Shown: positions 23,028 to 32,065 of the stretch, piece by piece
Position numbering within the stretch: position 1 is the first letter of the stretch
Layout: each line of letters opens with the position of its first letter
Assembly (NCBI RefSeq): GCF_001420995.1
Contig: NZ_CP012184.1
Location: forward strand, 2,278,501 to 2,342,500
DNA from: Pseudonocardia sp. EC080619-01
GTDB lineage: Bacteria; Actinomycetota; Actinomycetes; Mycobacteriales; Pseudonocardiaceae
Length of the DNA: 64,000 nucleotides
Direction: 5' to 3'
Notes under the pieces: model-generated
Databases searched by the model: none
What the model was told of the DNA's origin: nothing
Seen by the model: only the letters and a program-made list of their open reading frames with translations
Program-made: the position numbers and the translations under genes

Positions 23028-24917
23028 GTGGCCGGTTACGAGGAGATCTTCCGATCCAGCGTCGAGGACCGTGAGGGCTTCTGGCTCCGCGCGGCGTCGG
23101 TGCTCGACTGGGACGTGGCCCCCACGACCGCGCTCGACGAGTCGGACCCGCCGTTCTACCGCTGGTTCCCCGACGGGGAGCTCAACGTCTGTCACAACGC
23201 CCTGGACCGGCATGTCGAGGCCGGCAACGGTGACCGGACCGCGCTGGTCCACGACTCGCCGGTCACCGGCACGAAGCGGTCCTACACCTACTCCGACCTG
23301 CGCGACGAGGTCGCCACGTTCGCCGGTGTGCTGCGCGACCAGGGCGTCGGGCGCGGCGACCGGGTCGTGATCTACATGCCGATGGTGCCCGAGGCCGCGG
23401 TCGCGATGCTGGCCTGCGCGCGGCTCGGTGCGATCCACTCGGTCGTCTTCGGCGGGTTCGCCGCGAAGGAGCTCGCGGTCCGGATCGACGACGCCGGGCC
23501 GAAGGTCGTCGTCTCGGCGTCCTGCGGCATCGAGGGCAGCCGTGTCATCGAGTACAAGCCGCTGCTCGACAAGGCCATCGAGCTCGCCGAGCGCAAGCCC
23601 GACGCGACGGTGATCCTGCAGCGCGAGCAGGCCGTGGCGGCGATGGGCCCGATCGACGTCGACTGGGCCGCGGCCGCGGCGACGGCCACCCCGGCGGATC
23701 CGGTGCCGGTGCGCAGCACCGACCCGCTCTACGTGCTCTACACCTCCGGCACCACCGGCAAGCCGAAGGGCGTGGTGCGCGACTCCGGCGGCTACGCGAC
23801 GGCCCTGGCCTGGTCGATGCCCAACATCTACGACGTCGGCGCCGGCGAGACGATCTTCACCGCGTCCGACGTGGGCTGGGTCGTCGGCCACTCCTACATC
23901 GTCTACGCGCCGCTGCTGGCCGGGGCCACGACCGTGCTCTACGAGGGCAAGCCGGTCGGTACCCCCGACGCCGGGCAGTTCTGGCGGGTCGTGCAGGAGA
24001 ACAAGGTGAAGTCGGTGTTCACCGCGCCGACCGCGTTCCGGGCGATCAAGAAGGAGGACCCGGAGGGCGCCTTCGTGGCGCAGTACGACGTCTCGTCGCT
24101 GCAGTACCTGTTCCTGGCCGGCGAGCGCCTCGACCCGGAGACCTACCGGTGGGCCGCCGACCTGCTCGGCATCCCGGTGATCGACCACTGGTGGCAGACC
24201 GAGACGGGCTGGCCGATCGCGGCGAACCCGGCCGGGATCGAGCTGCTCGACATCAAGCCCGGCTCCCCGACCCGCCCGATGCCGGGCTGGGACGTGCAGG
24301 TCCTCGACGAGACCGGGAAGCCGGCCGAGCCCGGTGTCGACGGCGCGATCGTCGCGAAGCTGCCCCTGCCGCCGGGCGCGTTCCCGACCCTGTGGAACGA
24401 CGACGAGCGCTACGTGAACTCCTACATGGCCGCGTTCGAGGGCTACTACCTCACCGGCGACGGCGGCCACCTCGACTCCGACGGCTACGTGTTCGTCATG
24501 GGCCGCACCGACGACGTCATCAACGTCGCCGGGCACCGCCTGTCCACCGGCGGGATGGAGGAGGTCCTCGCCTCGCACCCCGACGTCGCCGAGTGCGCGG
24601 TGATCGGCGTCGCCGACACGATGAAGGGCCAGATCCCGCGCGGGTTCGTGGTGCTCAAGTCCGGCGTCGACAGCACCGCCGAGGGCTACGACGAGAAGCT
24701 GCGCGCCGAGCTCGTCCAGATGGTGCGCGACCAGATCGGGGCGGTCGCCTCGCTCAAGGACGTCGCCGTCGTCCCGGCCCTGCCCAAGACCCGCTCCGGG
24801 AAGATCCTGCGCAAGACCATGCGCGGGATCGCCGACGGCGCCGACGAGCCGGTGCCCTCCACCATCGACGACGCGTCGGTCCTCGACACCCTCCGCCCGG
24901 TGCTCCGCAAGGAGTGA
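23028..24917 (+). CDS. prpE: Propionyl-CoA synthetase (PrpE/ACSS3 type acyl-CoA synthetase)
   Basis: A 629-aa AMP-forming acyl-CoA synthetase that activates propionate (possibly acetate) via an acyl-AMP. The ATP-binding motif is YTSGTTGKPKGVVRDSGGYA and the acyl-pocket region is DHWWQTETGWPI. The hinge/A8 region is YLTGDGGHLDSDGYVFVMGR and the acylatable lysine is in PKTRSGKILRKTMRG near the C-terminus. The N-terminal ACAS domain and the block MPMVPEAAVAMLACARLGAI favour PrpE over AcsA. The GTG start has GGAGG 6 nt upstream. A strong terminator follows 13 bp after the stop. Acetylation of the C-terminal lysine commonly regulates the family. Confidence 0.88.
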   Translation: MAGYEEIFRSSVEDREGFWLRAASVLDWDVAPTTALDESDPPFYRWFPDGELNVCHNALDRHVEAGNGDRTALVHDSPVTGTKRSYTYSDLRDEVATFAGVLRDQGVGRGDRVVIYMPMVPEAAVAMLACARLGAIHSVVFGGFAAKELAVRIDDAGPKVVVSASCGIEGSRVIEYKPLLDKAIELAERKPDATVILQREQAVAAMGPIDVDWAAAAATATPADPVPVRSTDPLYVLYTSGTTGKPKGVVRDSGGYATALAWSMPNIYDVGAGETIFTASDVGWVVGHSYIVYAPLLAGATTVLYEGKPVGTPDAGQFWRVVQENKVKSVFTAPTAFRAIKKEDPEGAFVAQYDVSSLQYLFLAGERLDPETYRWAADLLGIPVIDHWWQTETGWPIAANPAGIELLDIKPGSPTRPMPGWDVQVLDETGKPAEPGVDGAIVAKLPLPPGAFPTLWNDDERYVNSYMAAFEGYYLTGDGGHLDSDGYVFVMGRTDDVINVAGHRLSTGGMEEVLASHPDVAECAVIGVADTMKGQIPRGFVVLKSGVDSTAEGYDEKLRAELVQMVRDQIGAVASLKDVAVVPALPKTRSGKILRKTMRGIADGADEPVPSTIDDASVLDTLRPVLRKE

Positions 24918-24930
24918 CGGGCGCCCGCGG

Positions 24931-24957
24931 GCCCCGGCCGGGTGCTCCGGCCGGGGC
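24931..24957 (+). terminator. Terminator of prpE
   Basis: A perfect 11-bp stem (GCCCCGGCCGG and complement) with a GTGCT loop, 13 bp after the stop. Confidence 0.85.
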
Positions 24958-25117
24958 GATTGCGCGGTCCTATCGGGTGGTCCACGCGGACCAACCTTGA
25001 CCCGTCCGGACCCGAGCGGTAACGGCGGACGTCCGGCGGTCGATCGTCCGGTCGACGGCCGCACCCGCTCCCCCGGGTACCCCCTCGCGCGGTCGTCGAC
25101 CGACGTGGAGGTGCGTC

Positions 25118-25405
25118 ATGGACGGGACCCGCATCCGGCTGGTGGCGATCGTCGGGCCGCTGGCCCTCGCCGTCCTGCTCGGCCTGGCGGCGCTGCTGGG
25201 ACCGCCCGCGGAACGCGCGGCGACCTCGCGGGACACCGGGACGGTGGTCCCGGCCACCGCGCGCGCCGGCGCGGTCACCGGCCCGGCGATGCTCGGCCTG
25301 CCGCACACCACCCCGCCCGCGGGCCCGGTGGAACAGGCACGGACGGCAGCCGCACCGTTGCCGCTCCCGCTCCCCGCGGACACCGCCGGGACGGGCTCTC
25401 CCTGA
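25118..25405 (+). CDS. Small single-pass membrane or secreted protein
   Basis: A 95-aa protein with one N-terminal hydrophobic segment (LVAIVGPLALAVLLGLAALL) followed by an Ala/Pro/Thr-rich tail without recognisable domain. The ATG has GGAGG 6 nt upstream, which supports translation. It is monocistronic between prpE and a ferredoxin gene. The function is unknown. Confidence 0.55.
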   Translation: MDGTRIRLVAIVGPLALAVLLGLAALLGPPAERAATSRDTGTVVPATARAGAVTGPAMLGLPHTTPPAGPVEQARTAAAPLPLPLPADTAGTGSP

Positions 25406-25475
25406 CCGACCAAGGCCAGCATAACCGCAGGTCAGGGCGTCCTTAGTCGTGCGTCGGAGCCTCGTCGGGGGCACC

Positions 25476-25676
25476 ATGGACGCCATGAAGGTCATCGTGG
25501 ATTTCGACCGCTGCGAGAGCAACGCGGTGTGCATGGGTGCCGCCCCCGAGGTCTTCGAGGTGCGGGACGACGACTACCTCTACATCCTCGACGAGAACCC
25601 GCCGGAGGCCCTCCGGCCGAAGGTCGAGGAGGCGGTGCGGGGCTGCCCGAAGGCCGCGATCTCCATCGAGGACTGA
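25476..25676 (+). CDS. Ferredoxin, 3Fe-4S type
   Basis: A 66-aa one-electron carrier. CESNAVCMGAAPEVFEV and the later CPKAAI give three cluster cysteines, the pattern of single-cluster actinobacterial ferredoxins that serve cytochrome P450s. The partner P450 is not in the window. The ATG at 25476 has a GGGG stretch 5 nt upstream; ATG 25485 is an alternative. The acyl-CoA ligase follows after 100 bp and may be co-transcribed. Confidence 0.9.
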   Translation: MDAMKVIVDFDRCESNAVCMGAAPEVFEVRDDDYLYILDENPPEALRPKVEEAVRGCPKAAISIED

Positions 25677-25776
25677 GCGCACGGGCCGGCCGGTCGGGCC
25701 GGCTCCGCAGGTTGCCCTGCCCGGACGGGGCCGCGAGGATCCCCCGGGACGTGCACCGCCTGCGAAGGAGCCGACC

Positions 25777-27399
25777 GTGACCGCCGGAACCACCGACGTC
25801 TGGACCACCCCGCTGACCCCGCTGGCGTTCCTCGGCCGTTCGGCCGACGTCTTCCCCGACACGACGGCGATCGTCTACGGGGACCGGCGGCACACGTACG
25901 CGGAGTTCGCGGCGGAGGCGACCCGGGTGGCGAACGCACTGGAGGCCTCCGGCGTGGAGCCCGGGGACCGGGTGGCGTACCTGCTGCCCAACGTCCCCGA
26001 GATGCTGGTCGCGCACTTCGCCGTGCCGCTCGCGGGCGCCGTGCTGGTCGCGATCAACACGCGGCTCTCCACCGAGGAGGTCCGCTACATCCTCGACCAC
26101 TCGGGCGCGAAGGTCCTCGTCGTCGACGCCGTCCTGTACGAGACCGTCCGTCCGGTCGCGGGTGAGCTGGAGACGGTCCGGGAGATCGTGACGGTCACCG
26201 ACCCGGCCGCCCCCGGCGACGGCGTCGGGTCCGGCCTGTCCTACGCCGACCTGCTGGCCAGGGGCTCGGACACCCCGCGGCCGTGGGCGGTCGACGACGA
26301 GCGCGGCACCATCTCGATCAACTACACGTCCGGGACGACCGGGAACCCGAAGGGCGTCGAGTACCACCACCGCGGTGCCTACCTGAACTCGTTCGGCGAG
26401 ATCGTGCACTCCACGCACACCCCGGACAGCGTCTACCTGTGGACGCTGCCGATGTTCCACTGCAACGGCTGGTGCACCCCGTGGGCGGTGACGGCGATCG
26501 GCGGCACCCACGTCTGCCTGCGGGAGGTGCGCGGCGACGTCATCTGGGGGCTGATCTCCGAGCACGGCGTGACCCACCTCAACGGAGCACCCACGGTCGT
26601 CACGACGATCATGAACGCGCCCGAGGCGGTGACGCTGGACTACCCGCTGGTGATCACCACCGCCGGGGCGCCGCCGTCGCCGACGACGATCCTGCAGATG
26701 GAGCGGATGGGGTTCCGCATCGTGCACGTCTACGGCCTCACCGAGACCTACGGCCCGTACTCGGTGAACCAGTACCAGCGTGCCTGGGACGGGCTCGACG
26801 GCGAGGAACGCGCCCGGCTGCAGGCCCGGCAGGGCGTCGGGATGGTCTGCGCGGACCGGCTCCGGGTGGTCGACGAGCAGATGGCCGACGTCCCGGCCGA
26901 CGGCGCCACGATGGGCGAGATCGTCATGCGCGGGAACAACGTCATGAAGGGTTACCACCTCGACGACGAGAAGACCGCCGAGGCGTTCGCGGGCGGCTGG
27001 TTCCACTCCGGAGACCTGGGCGTCGTGCACCCCGACGGCTACGTCGAGCTGCGCGACCGCGCGAAGGACGTCGTCATCTCCGGCGGGGAGAACATCTCCA
27101 CCGTCGAGGTCGAGCAGGCGATCGTCTCGCACGAGGCGGTGCTCGAGGCGGCCGTCGTCGGCGTCCCGGACGAGCGGTGGGGCGAGGTCTGCAAGGCGTT
27201 CGCCGTGCTCAGGCCGGGCCGCGCCGCGGAGCCGCAGGAGCTGATCGACCACGTGAAGACGCGGATCGCCCGCTACAAGGCACCGAAGTACGTCGAGATC
27301 GTCGAGGAGCTGCCCAAGACCTCCACGGGCAAGGTCCAGAAGTTCGAACTGCGTGAGAAGGAGTGGGCCGACCAGGGCGGATCCCGCATCCGGGGATGA
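25777..27399 (+). CDS. Acyl-CoA synthetase (FadD-like, AMP-forming)
   Basis: A 540-aa ligase that activates a carboxylic acid to its CoA thioester. The P-loop-like motif is YTSGTTGNPKGVEYHHRGA, the A5 motif is YGLTETYGP, the A7/A8 region is FHSGDLGVVHPDGYVELRDR and the catalytic lysine is in PKTSTGKVQKFELREKEW. The layout without a long insert fits medium-chain or aromatic acyl-CoA synthetases more than very-long-chain FadD. The GTG at 25777 follows GAAGGAG by 6 nt. Confidence 0.88.
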   Translation: MTAGTTDVWTTPLTPLAFLGRSADVFPDTTAIVYGDRRHTYAEFAAEATRVANALEASGVEPGDRVAYLLPNVPEMLVAHFAVPLAGAVLVAINTRLSTEEVRYILDHSGAKVLVVDAVLYETVRPVAGELETVREIVTVTDPAAPGDGVGSGLSYADLLARGSDTPRPWAVDDERGTISINYTSGTTGNPKGVEYHHRGAYLNSFGEIVHSTHTPDSVYLWTLPMFHCNGWCTPWAVTAIGGTHVCLREVRGDVIWGLISEHGVTHLNGAPTVVTTIMNAPEAVTLDYPLVITTAGAPPSPTTILQMERMGFRIVHVYGLTETYGPYSVNQYQRAWDGLDGEERARLQARQGVGMVCADRLRVVDEQMADVPADGATMGEIVMRGNNVMKGYHLDDEKTAEAFAGGWFHSGDLGVVHPDGYVELRDRAKDVVISGGENISTVEVEQAIVSHEAVLEAAVVGVPDERWGEVCKAFAVLRPGRAAEPQELIDHVKTRIARYKAPKYVEIVEELPKTSTGKVQKFELREKEWADQGGSRIRG

Positions 27400-27448
27400 G
27401 TCACGTTCGCTCCCTGCGGAGCGGGCGAATCGGTTAGCGTTGCTCATC

Positions 27449-28669
27449 GTGAGCATCGCGACCGAATCGCACACCACGACCGGACCGTCCGCGTTCAGGG
27501 TGGCGGGCGGCGCGGTCGCGGTGACGACGGTGTCGGTGCTCCCGGTCTTCCTCACCGGCGCGCTCGCGGTGCAGCTGTCCGCCGATCTCGGGTTCGACCC
27601 GTCCGGGCTCGGTCTGGTCGTCGCGCTGTACTTCGGCGTGAGCGCGCTCTGCTCGCTGCCGGTCGGGATGCTCGTCGAGCGGGTCGGGTCCCGCCTGACC
27701 AGCCGGATCGCCGTGCTCGGCGCGGCCGTCATGCTGGCCGCGCTCGCGCTCGGCGCCCGGTCGTACGGCTCGCTGGTGGCGCTCCTGCTGTGCGGGGCGT
27801 GGTGCAACGTGATGGGCCAGCTGTCGTCGAACCTGACGCTGGCGCGCTCGGTGCCGGCCCGCCGGATGGGGCTGTCGTTCGGGGTGAAGCAGGCCGCGAT
27901 CCCGACCGCCACGCTGCTGGCCGGCATCGCGGTGCCGGCCATCGCGCTGACCGTCGGGTGGCGCTGGGCCTACGCGCTCGGCGCGGTGCTCGCCCTGGCG
28001 GCGCTGCTGCTCTGCCCCCGTGAGGACGCCGGTCCGGCCCCGAAGGCCGCGAAGAACGACCGCGCGACGGGTGCGCTCGGCGTCATCGGGGCGGCCTCCG
28101 GCATGGCGGCGGGCACCGCGACCGCGCTGGGCATCTTCCTCGTCGCCTCCGCCGTCGAGCGCGGCGTGAACCCGGGCCTCTCCGGTCTCGTGCTGACCAT
28201 GGGCAGCGTGATCGGGCTGAGCATCCGGCTGCTGCACGGCTGGCTCGCCGACCGGCGTGAGGAGGCCCGGCGCACGACCGGCCGCGGCGGTGGGCACGTC
28301 GCGGTGGTGGCCGCCAGCCTCGCCGCCGGCGCGGTCGGGTTCGGTCTGCTCGCCGTGCCCGGCACGCCCGCCCTGGTGATCGGCACGGTCCTGGCGTTCG
28401 GGCTCGGGTGGGCCTGGCCGGGGCTGCTGCAGTTCGCGGTCGTCCGGCTGAACCCGTCGGCTCCGGCCGCGGCGACGGCGGTCGTCCAGGTCGGGGTGTA
28501 CGCCGGTGGGTTCGCCGGGCCGATCGTGTTCGGCTGGCTGGCCGCGCACGCGTCGTTCACGGTGGCGTGGTCGGTGAACGCCGTGGTGATGCTGGCCTCG
28601 GCCGCCCTGATGCTCGTGGGGCGCCGGATGCTGGTCGCACACGCCGCGCGCGTCGCCGCGCAGGACTGA
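27449..28669 (+). CDS. MFS transporter
   Basis: A 406-aa transporter with about 12 hydrophobic helices in two halves split by a charged loop (LCPREDAGPAPKAAKNDRAT). The loop 2-3 motif is VGMLVERVGSRLTSRIAVLG. The substrate is unknown. The GTG at 27449 has no ribosome site, but TTAGCGTT lies about 12 bp upstream, so a leaderless transcript is likely. A small inverted repeat (TTCGCTCC/GGAGCG) just after the preceding ligase gene could terminate it. Confidence 0.85.
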   Translation: MSIATESHTTTGPSAFRVAGGAVAVTTVSVLPVFLTGALAVQLSADLGFDPSGLGLVVALYFGVSALCSLPVGMLVERVGSRLTSRIAVLGAAVMLAALALGARSYGSLVALLLCGAWCNVMGQLSSNLTLARSVPARRMGLSFGVKQAAIPTATLLAGIAVPAIALTVGWRWAYALGAVLALAALLLCPREDAGPAPKAAKNDRATGALGVIGAASGMAAGTATALGIFLVASAVERGVNPGLSGLVLTMGSVIGLSIRLLHGWLADRREEARRTTGRGGGHVAVVAASLAAGAVGFGLLAVPGTPALVIGTVLAFGLGWAWPGLLQFAVVRLNPSAPAAATAVVQVGVYAGGFAGPIVFGWLAAHASFTVAWSVNAVVMLASAALMLVGRRMLVAHAARVAAQD

Positions 28670-28725
28670 GCCACGCCGAATCCGTTCGGAAACTGTCGGG
28701 GCCCTGAGGCAGTCTGACGCCCGTC

Positions 28726-28746
28726 GGCCCGCCGTCGCGGCGGGCC
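28726..28746 (+). terminator. Terminator of the MFS gene
   Basis: GGCCCGCC-GTCGC-GGCGGGCC, an 8-bp perfect stem, 57 bp after the stop and 26 bp before the next start. Confidence 0.65.
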
Positions 28747-28771
28747 GGGATTGTCGAGGGGAATCTCCACG

Positions 28772-29752
28772 ATGGCCGACGCGATCCGCGCCACCGGACT
28801 GGTCAAACACTACGGCGCCGTACGGGCGCTCGACGGGGTCGACCTGTCCGTTCCCGAGGGCACCGTCCTGGGGTTGCTCGGCCCGAACGGGGCCGGCAAG
28901 ACCACCGTGGTCAGGGTGCTGACCACGCTGCTCCAGCCGGACGGGGGCGAGGCGACGGTCGCCGGCGCCGACGTCCGGGCCGATCCCGCCGGGGTGCGGC
29001 GCCGGATCGGGCTCTCCGGCCAGTACGCCGCGGTCGACGAGTACCTGACCGGCTTCGAGAACCTGGAGATGGTCGGGCGGCTCTACCACCTGGGCCGTCG
29101 CCGGGCCCGGGAGCGTGCGCGGGAGCTGCTCTCCGACTTCGGCCTCACCGACGCCGCGGACCGGCCCGCCCGCACCTACTCCGGCGGCATGCGGCGCCGG
29201 CTCGACCTGGCCGGGGCGCTCGTGGCCGACCCGCCGGTGCTGCTGCTCGACGAGCCGACCACCGGCCTGGACCCGCGCAGCCGCAACGACCTGTGGGACG
29301 TGATCCGCGGGCTGGTCGCCCGGGGCACGACGCTGCTGCTCACCACCCAGTACCTGGAGGAGGCCGACGCGCTGGCGGACGAGATCGTCGTGATCGACCA
29401 CGGGAAGGTGATCGCCCGCGGCACCGCGGACCAGCTCAAGGCCCAGGTGGGCGGCGAACGCCTGGAGGTGACGACGAGTGTGGAGGCCGACCTGGAGCCC
29501 GCGGCCCGGCTGCTGGCCCCGCTCGGGGTCGGTGAGGCGGTGCTCGACCGGCACCGGCGGTCGCTGACGATGCCCGTCACCGGAGGCGTCGACGTGCTGC
29601 GCGACGCGCTCGACCGGCTGCGCGAGGCCGGGACGAAGGTCGACGACGCCGGACTGCGCCGCCCGACCCTCGACGACGTGTTCCTGACCCTGACCGGCCG
29701 TCCGTCGGCCGAGGTCGACGAGGACACCGAGCGCGCGGAGGTGACGTCGTGA
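28772..29752 (+). CDS. DrrA-type ABC transporter ATP-binding protein
   Basis: A 326-aa nucleotide-binding subunit. Walker A is GPNGAGKTTVVRVL, the signature is YSGGMRRRLDLAGAL, Walker B is VLLLDEPTTGLDP and the H-loop is LLTTQYLEEAD. The C-terminal extension of about 100 residues ending RRPTLDDVFLTLTGRP is typical of the daunorubicin-resistance DrrA subfamily. It overlaps the permease gene by 4 bp (GTGA). The ATG at 28772 has AGGGGA about 9 nt upstream. It probably exports a hydrophobic compound or lipid. Confidence 0.92.
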   Translation: MADAIRATGLVKHYGAVRALDGVDLSVPEGTVLGLLGPNGAGKTTVVRVLTTLLQPDGGEATVAGADVRADPAGVRRRIGLSGQYAAVDEYLTGFENLEMVGRLYHLGRRRARERARELLSDFGLTDAADRPARTYSGGMRRRLDLAGALVADPPVLLLDEPTTGLDPRSRNDLWDVIRGLVARGTTLLLTTQYLEEADALADEIVVIDHGKVIARGTADQLKAQVGGERLEVTTSVEADLEPAARLLAPLGVGEAVLDRHRRSLTMPVTGGVDVLRDALDRLREAGTKVDDAGLRRPTLDDVFLTLTGRPSAEVDEDTERAEVTS

Positions 29753-30567
29753 ACGCGGCGGCCACGATGCTGGCGGACGCGTCGGTCGTCGCCAAGCGGA
29801 ACCTCATCAAGATCAAGCGTGTGCCGGACCTGCTGGTCTTCACGACGCTCTCGCCGATCATGTTCGTGCTGCTGTTCGCCTACGTGTTCGGCGGCGCGAT
29901 CGACCCGACCGGCGGGGGTGCCGGGTACCGGGAGTTCCTGATGGCCGGGATCTTCGCCCAGACCGTGATCTTCGGGGCGACCAACACCGGCGCGGGGCTC
30001 GCGGAGGACGTGAAGAAGGGGATCATCGAGCGGTTCCGCTCGCTGCCGATGACGCCGTCGGCGGTACTGACCGGCCGTACGCTGTCCGACGTCGTGAACA
30101 ACGTGATCGTGCTGGTGGTGATGTCGCTGACCGGGCTGCTGGTCGGGTGGCGGATCCACACCTCGTTCCTCGAGGCGCTCGCCGGGTTCCTGGTGCTGCT
30201 GGTGTTCGCCTACGCGTTCTCCTGGGTGATGGCCTGGGTCGGCCTGCTGGTCCCCAGCCCGGAGGTCGTGAACAACGCGTCGTTCGTGGTGATCTTCCCG
30301 CTGACGTTCCTGGCGAACACCTTCGTCCCGCTGGACACGCTGCCCGGGCCGCTGCGGGTGTTCGCCGAGTGGAACCCGGTCTCCGCGGTCACCCAGGCGG
30401 CACGGGAGCTGTTCGGCAACACCGACGCGGTCGCCTCGACGATGACGGCCTCGCAGACCTGGCCCCTGCAGAACCCGGTGCTCTACACGCTGATCTGGTC
30501 GGTCGCCGTCGTCGCGGTGTTCGGGCCGCTGGCGGGCAGGCAGTACAAGCGGGCGGCGAGCCGCTGA
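29749..30567 (+). CDS. DrrB-type ABC-2 transporter permease
   Basis: A 272-aa permease with six predicted membrane helices. It carries the ABC-2 signature (NTGAGLAEDVKKGIIERFRS then LPMTPSAVLTGRTLSD) and the LTFLANTFVPLDTLPGPLRV region typical of DrrB. It is translationally coupled to the ATPase gene and followed by a perfect 14-bp hairpin. Confidence 0.92.
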   Translation: MNAAATMLADASVVAKRNLIKIKRVPDLLVFTTLSPIMFVLLFAYVFGGAIDPTGGGAGYREFLMAGIFAQTVIFGATNTGAGLAEDVKKGIIERFRSLPMTPSAVLTGRTLSDVVNNVIVLVVMSLTGLLVGWRIHTSFLEALAGFLVLLVFAYAFSWVMAWVGLLVPSPEVVNNASFVVIFPLTFLANTFVPLDTLPGPLRVFAEWNPVSAVTQAARELFGNTDAVASTMTASQTWPLQNPVLYTLIWSVAVVAVFGPLAGRQYKRAASR

Positions 30568-30573
30568 CGCACG

Positions 30574-30605
30574 GAGGCCCTCCCGCGCGTCCGCGGGAGG
30601 GCCTC
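30574..30605. terminator. Bidirectional terminator after drrAB-like operon
   Basis: GAGGCCCTCCCGCG and its exact complement form a 14-bp stem with a CGTC loop, 6 bp after the permease stop and 66 bp from the end of the convergent DUF4190 gene. Confidence 0.92.
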
Positions 30606-30671
30606 GTCGTGCTCCGGGCCGAGCGTCGTGCGTGACCACCGAGCGCGGCCCGGTGCGCGTCGGGGTGCGGG

Positions 30672-31904
30672 TCAGCTACCGGAGCAGCTCACCACCGCGT
30701 AGGGGCCCGAGCTGGTCGAGGAGGTGATCTCCTGGCCGTTCCGCATGATGCGGCAGGTGATCTCACCGCTACCGCCGGAACCGGACTGGGCGACCAGCGA
30801 GAGCGGCTGGAAGGAGAGGACACCGCCGTCGAAGGTGACCTCCTTGGTCCAGGGCAGGTCGGTGGCGTTGACCTGCTCCATACCCATGTTCGAGTCCTTG
30901 ACGTAGGTGATGTTCCCCGCCGACCCGGACCCGGTCACCTCGTAGGTGATGACGTCGCCCCCCGCGGGGGACGCCGCCGCGGCGGGCTGCTCGATGCTCG
31001 GAGCGGTCACGGCGGGGGCACTCGCGACGGGCTCGCTCGCGGCCGGGACCGAGGCCGCCGACGGCACTGCCCCGGACGAGGCCGAGTCGACCGCCGACCC
31101 GAAGGCCGCGACCCAGAGGATGCACAGGAGCAGCCCGAGCGCCGAGAGCACCGTCCCCGAGATCGCGACGCCGCGGTTGGTGGCGATCCCCTTGCCCGCC
31201 CGCACGATCCCGAGGACACCGAAGATCAGGCCGATGATCACCATCGGCCAGGCGACGACGCCGACGATCGGGATCATCGCGGTCAGCACACCGATGATGC
31301 CCAGCACCAGCGCGGTGGTGCCGAACCCGTTGCGCGGCATCGCGACCGGCTGGAGGCCGGTGGCACCGCGCTGGGCCGGGACGGCCGGAGCGGCCGCGGC
31401 ACCGGTGGTCCGCTGCGCGGCGGTCGGCCACGGGGCCGCACCGGCGTCGGCGGGGACCGCGGGCAGGCCGGCCGGGGGCGAGGCGGGGGAACGGGTGCCG
31501 AACGGGGCGCCGCCGAACGGGATGCCGGGGTGGCCGTCGTAGATCGGCTGCGGCCCGGTCGGGTACGGGCCCGGAGCTCCGTACCGGGGGTCGTGGCCGG
31601 TGTGCGGTCCCGCGGGGCCGTAGCCGGGTGCGGGGTGGCCGGGGCCGGCCGGGCCGTACCCCTGCGGGGCCCCGTACTGCGGCGCCGGCCCCTGCGGAGC
31701 GGTGCCGTACCGGTACTGCGCCTGGCCGTACCCCTGCGGAGTGGCCCCGTACTGCACATCCCCGTGGCGGGCCGGGTCGTACTGGGTCGCCGGGTGCGGG
31801 GTGATGTGGGGGCGGGAGGCGGAGTCACGGTCGGCGTGGCGGCCGGACGGCTGCGGCGGGTCGGACGGGGCCGGGGCGCCGGAGGAGTTCTGCGAGGTGG
31901 TCAC
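30672..31904 (-). CDS. DUF4190 membrane protein with C-terminal MmpS-like domain
   Basis: A 410-aa protein with three regions. Residues 1-190 are a Gly/Pro/Tyr/Gln-rich cytoplasmic tail (repeats of QYGAPQGYGP type). Residues 195-270 are DUF4190 with hydrophobic helices (LVLGIIGVLTAMIPIVGVVA; ISGTVLSALGLLLCILWVAA). Residues 310-410 are a secreted domain resembling MmpS (VITYEVTGSGSAGNITYVKD, then CRIMRNGQEITSSTSSGPYA) with a Cys pair likely forming a disulfide. MmpS proteins partner MmpL lipid exporters in mycobacteria; no MmpL gene is in the window. The GTG start sits inside a CACGTG palindrome. Confidence 0.8.
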   Translation of the reverse strand: MTTSQNSSGAPAPSDPPQPSGRHADRDSASRPHITPHPATQYDPARHGDVQYGATPQGYGQAQYRYGTAPQGPAPQYGAPQGYGPAGPGHPAPGYGPAGPHTGHDPRYGAPGPYPTGPQPIYDGHPGIPFGGAPFGTRSPASPPAGLPAVPADAGAAPWPTAAQRTTGAAAAPAVPAQRGATGLQPVAMPRNGFGTTALVLGIIGVLTAMIPIVGVVAWPMVIIGLIFGVLGIVRAGKGIATNRGVAISGTVLSALGLLLCILWVAAFGSAVDSASSGAVPSAASVPAASEPVASAPAVTAPSIEQPAAAASPAGGDVITYEVTGSGSAGNITYVKDSNMGMEQVNATDLPWTKEVTFDGGVLSFQPLSLVAQSGSGGSGEITCRIMRNGQEITSSTSSGPYAVVSCSGS

Positions 31905-31946
31905 GTGACCCCTGTCGATCGGTCCCCCGCTGCCGTGTCACGTGAC
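31899..31946. promoter_or_regulatory. Pair of CACGTG palindromes at the DUF4190 gene start
   Basis: GGTCACGTGACC at 31899-31910 and GTCACGTGAC at 31937-31946, 37 bp apart centre to centre. The first contains the GTG start codon on the minus strand and the second lies just upstream, as a pair of operator sites would. Confidence 0.5.
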
Positions 31947-32065
31947 GCGGCGGTCTCATCAGTACTGAGGACCGGAACACCCGTCCTTCACCCGATCGGG
32001 CTGCACGTCCCCGCCGTCCGGCAGTGCCGGGTCACCACCGGATGTCGTCACGGGAGTCGTCGGGG

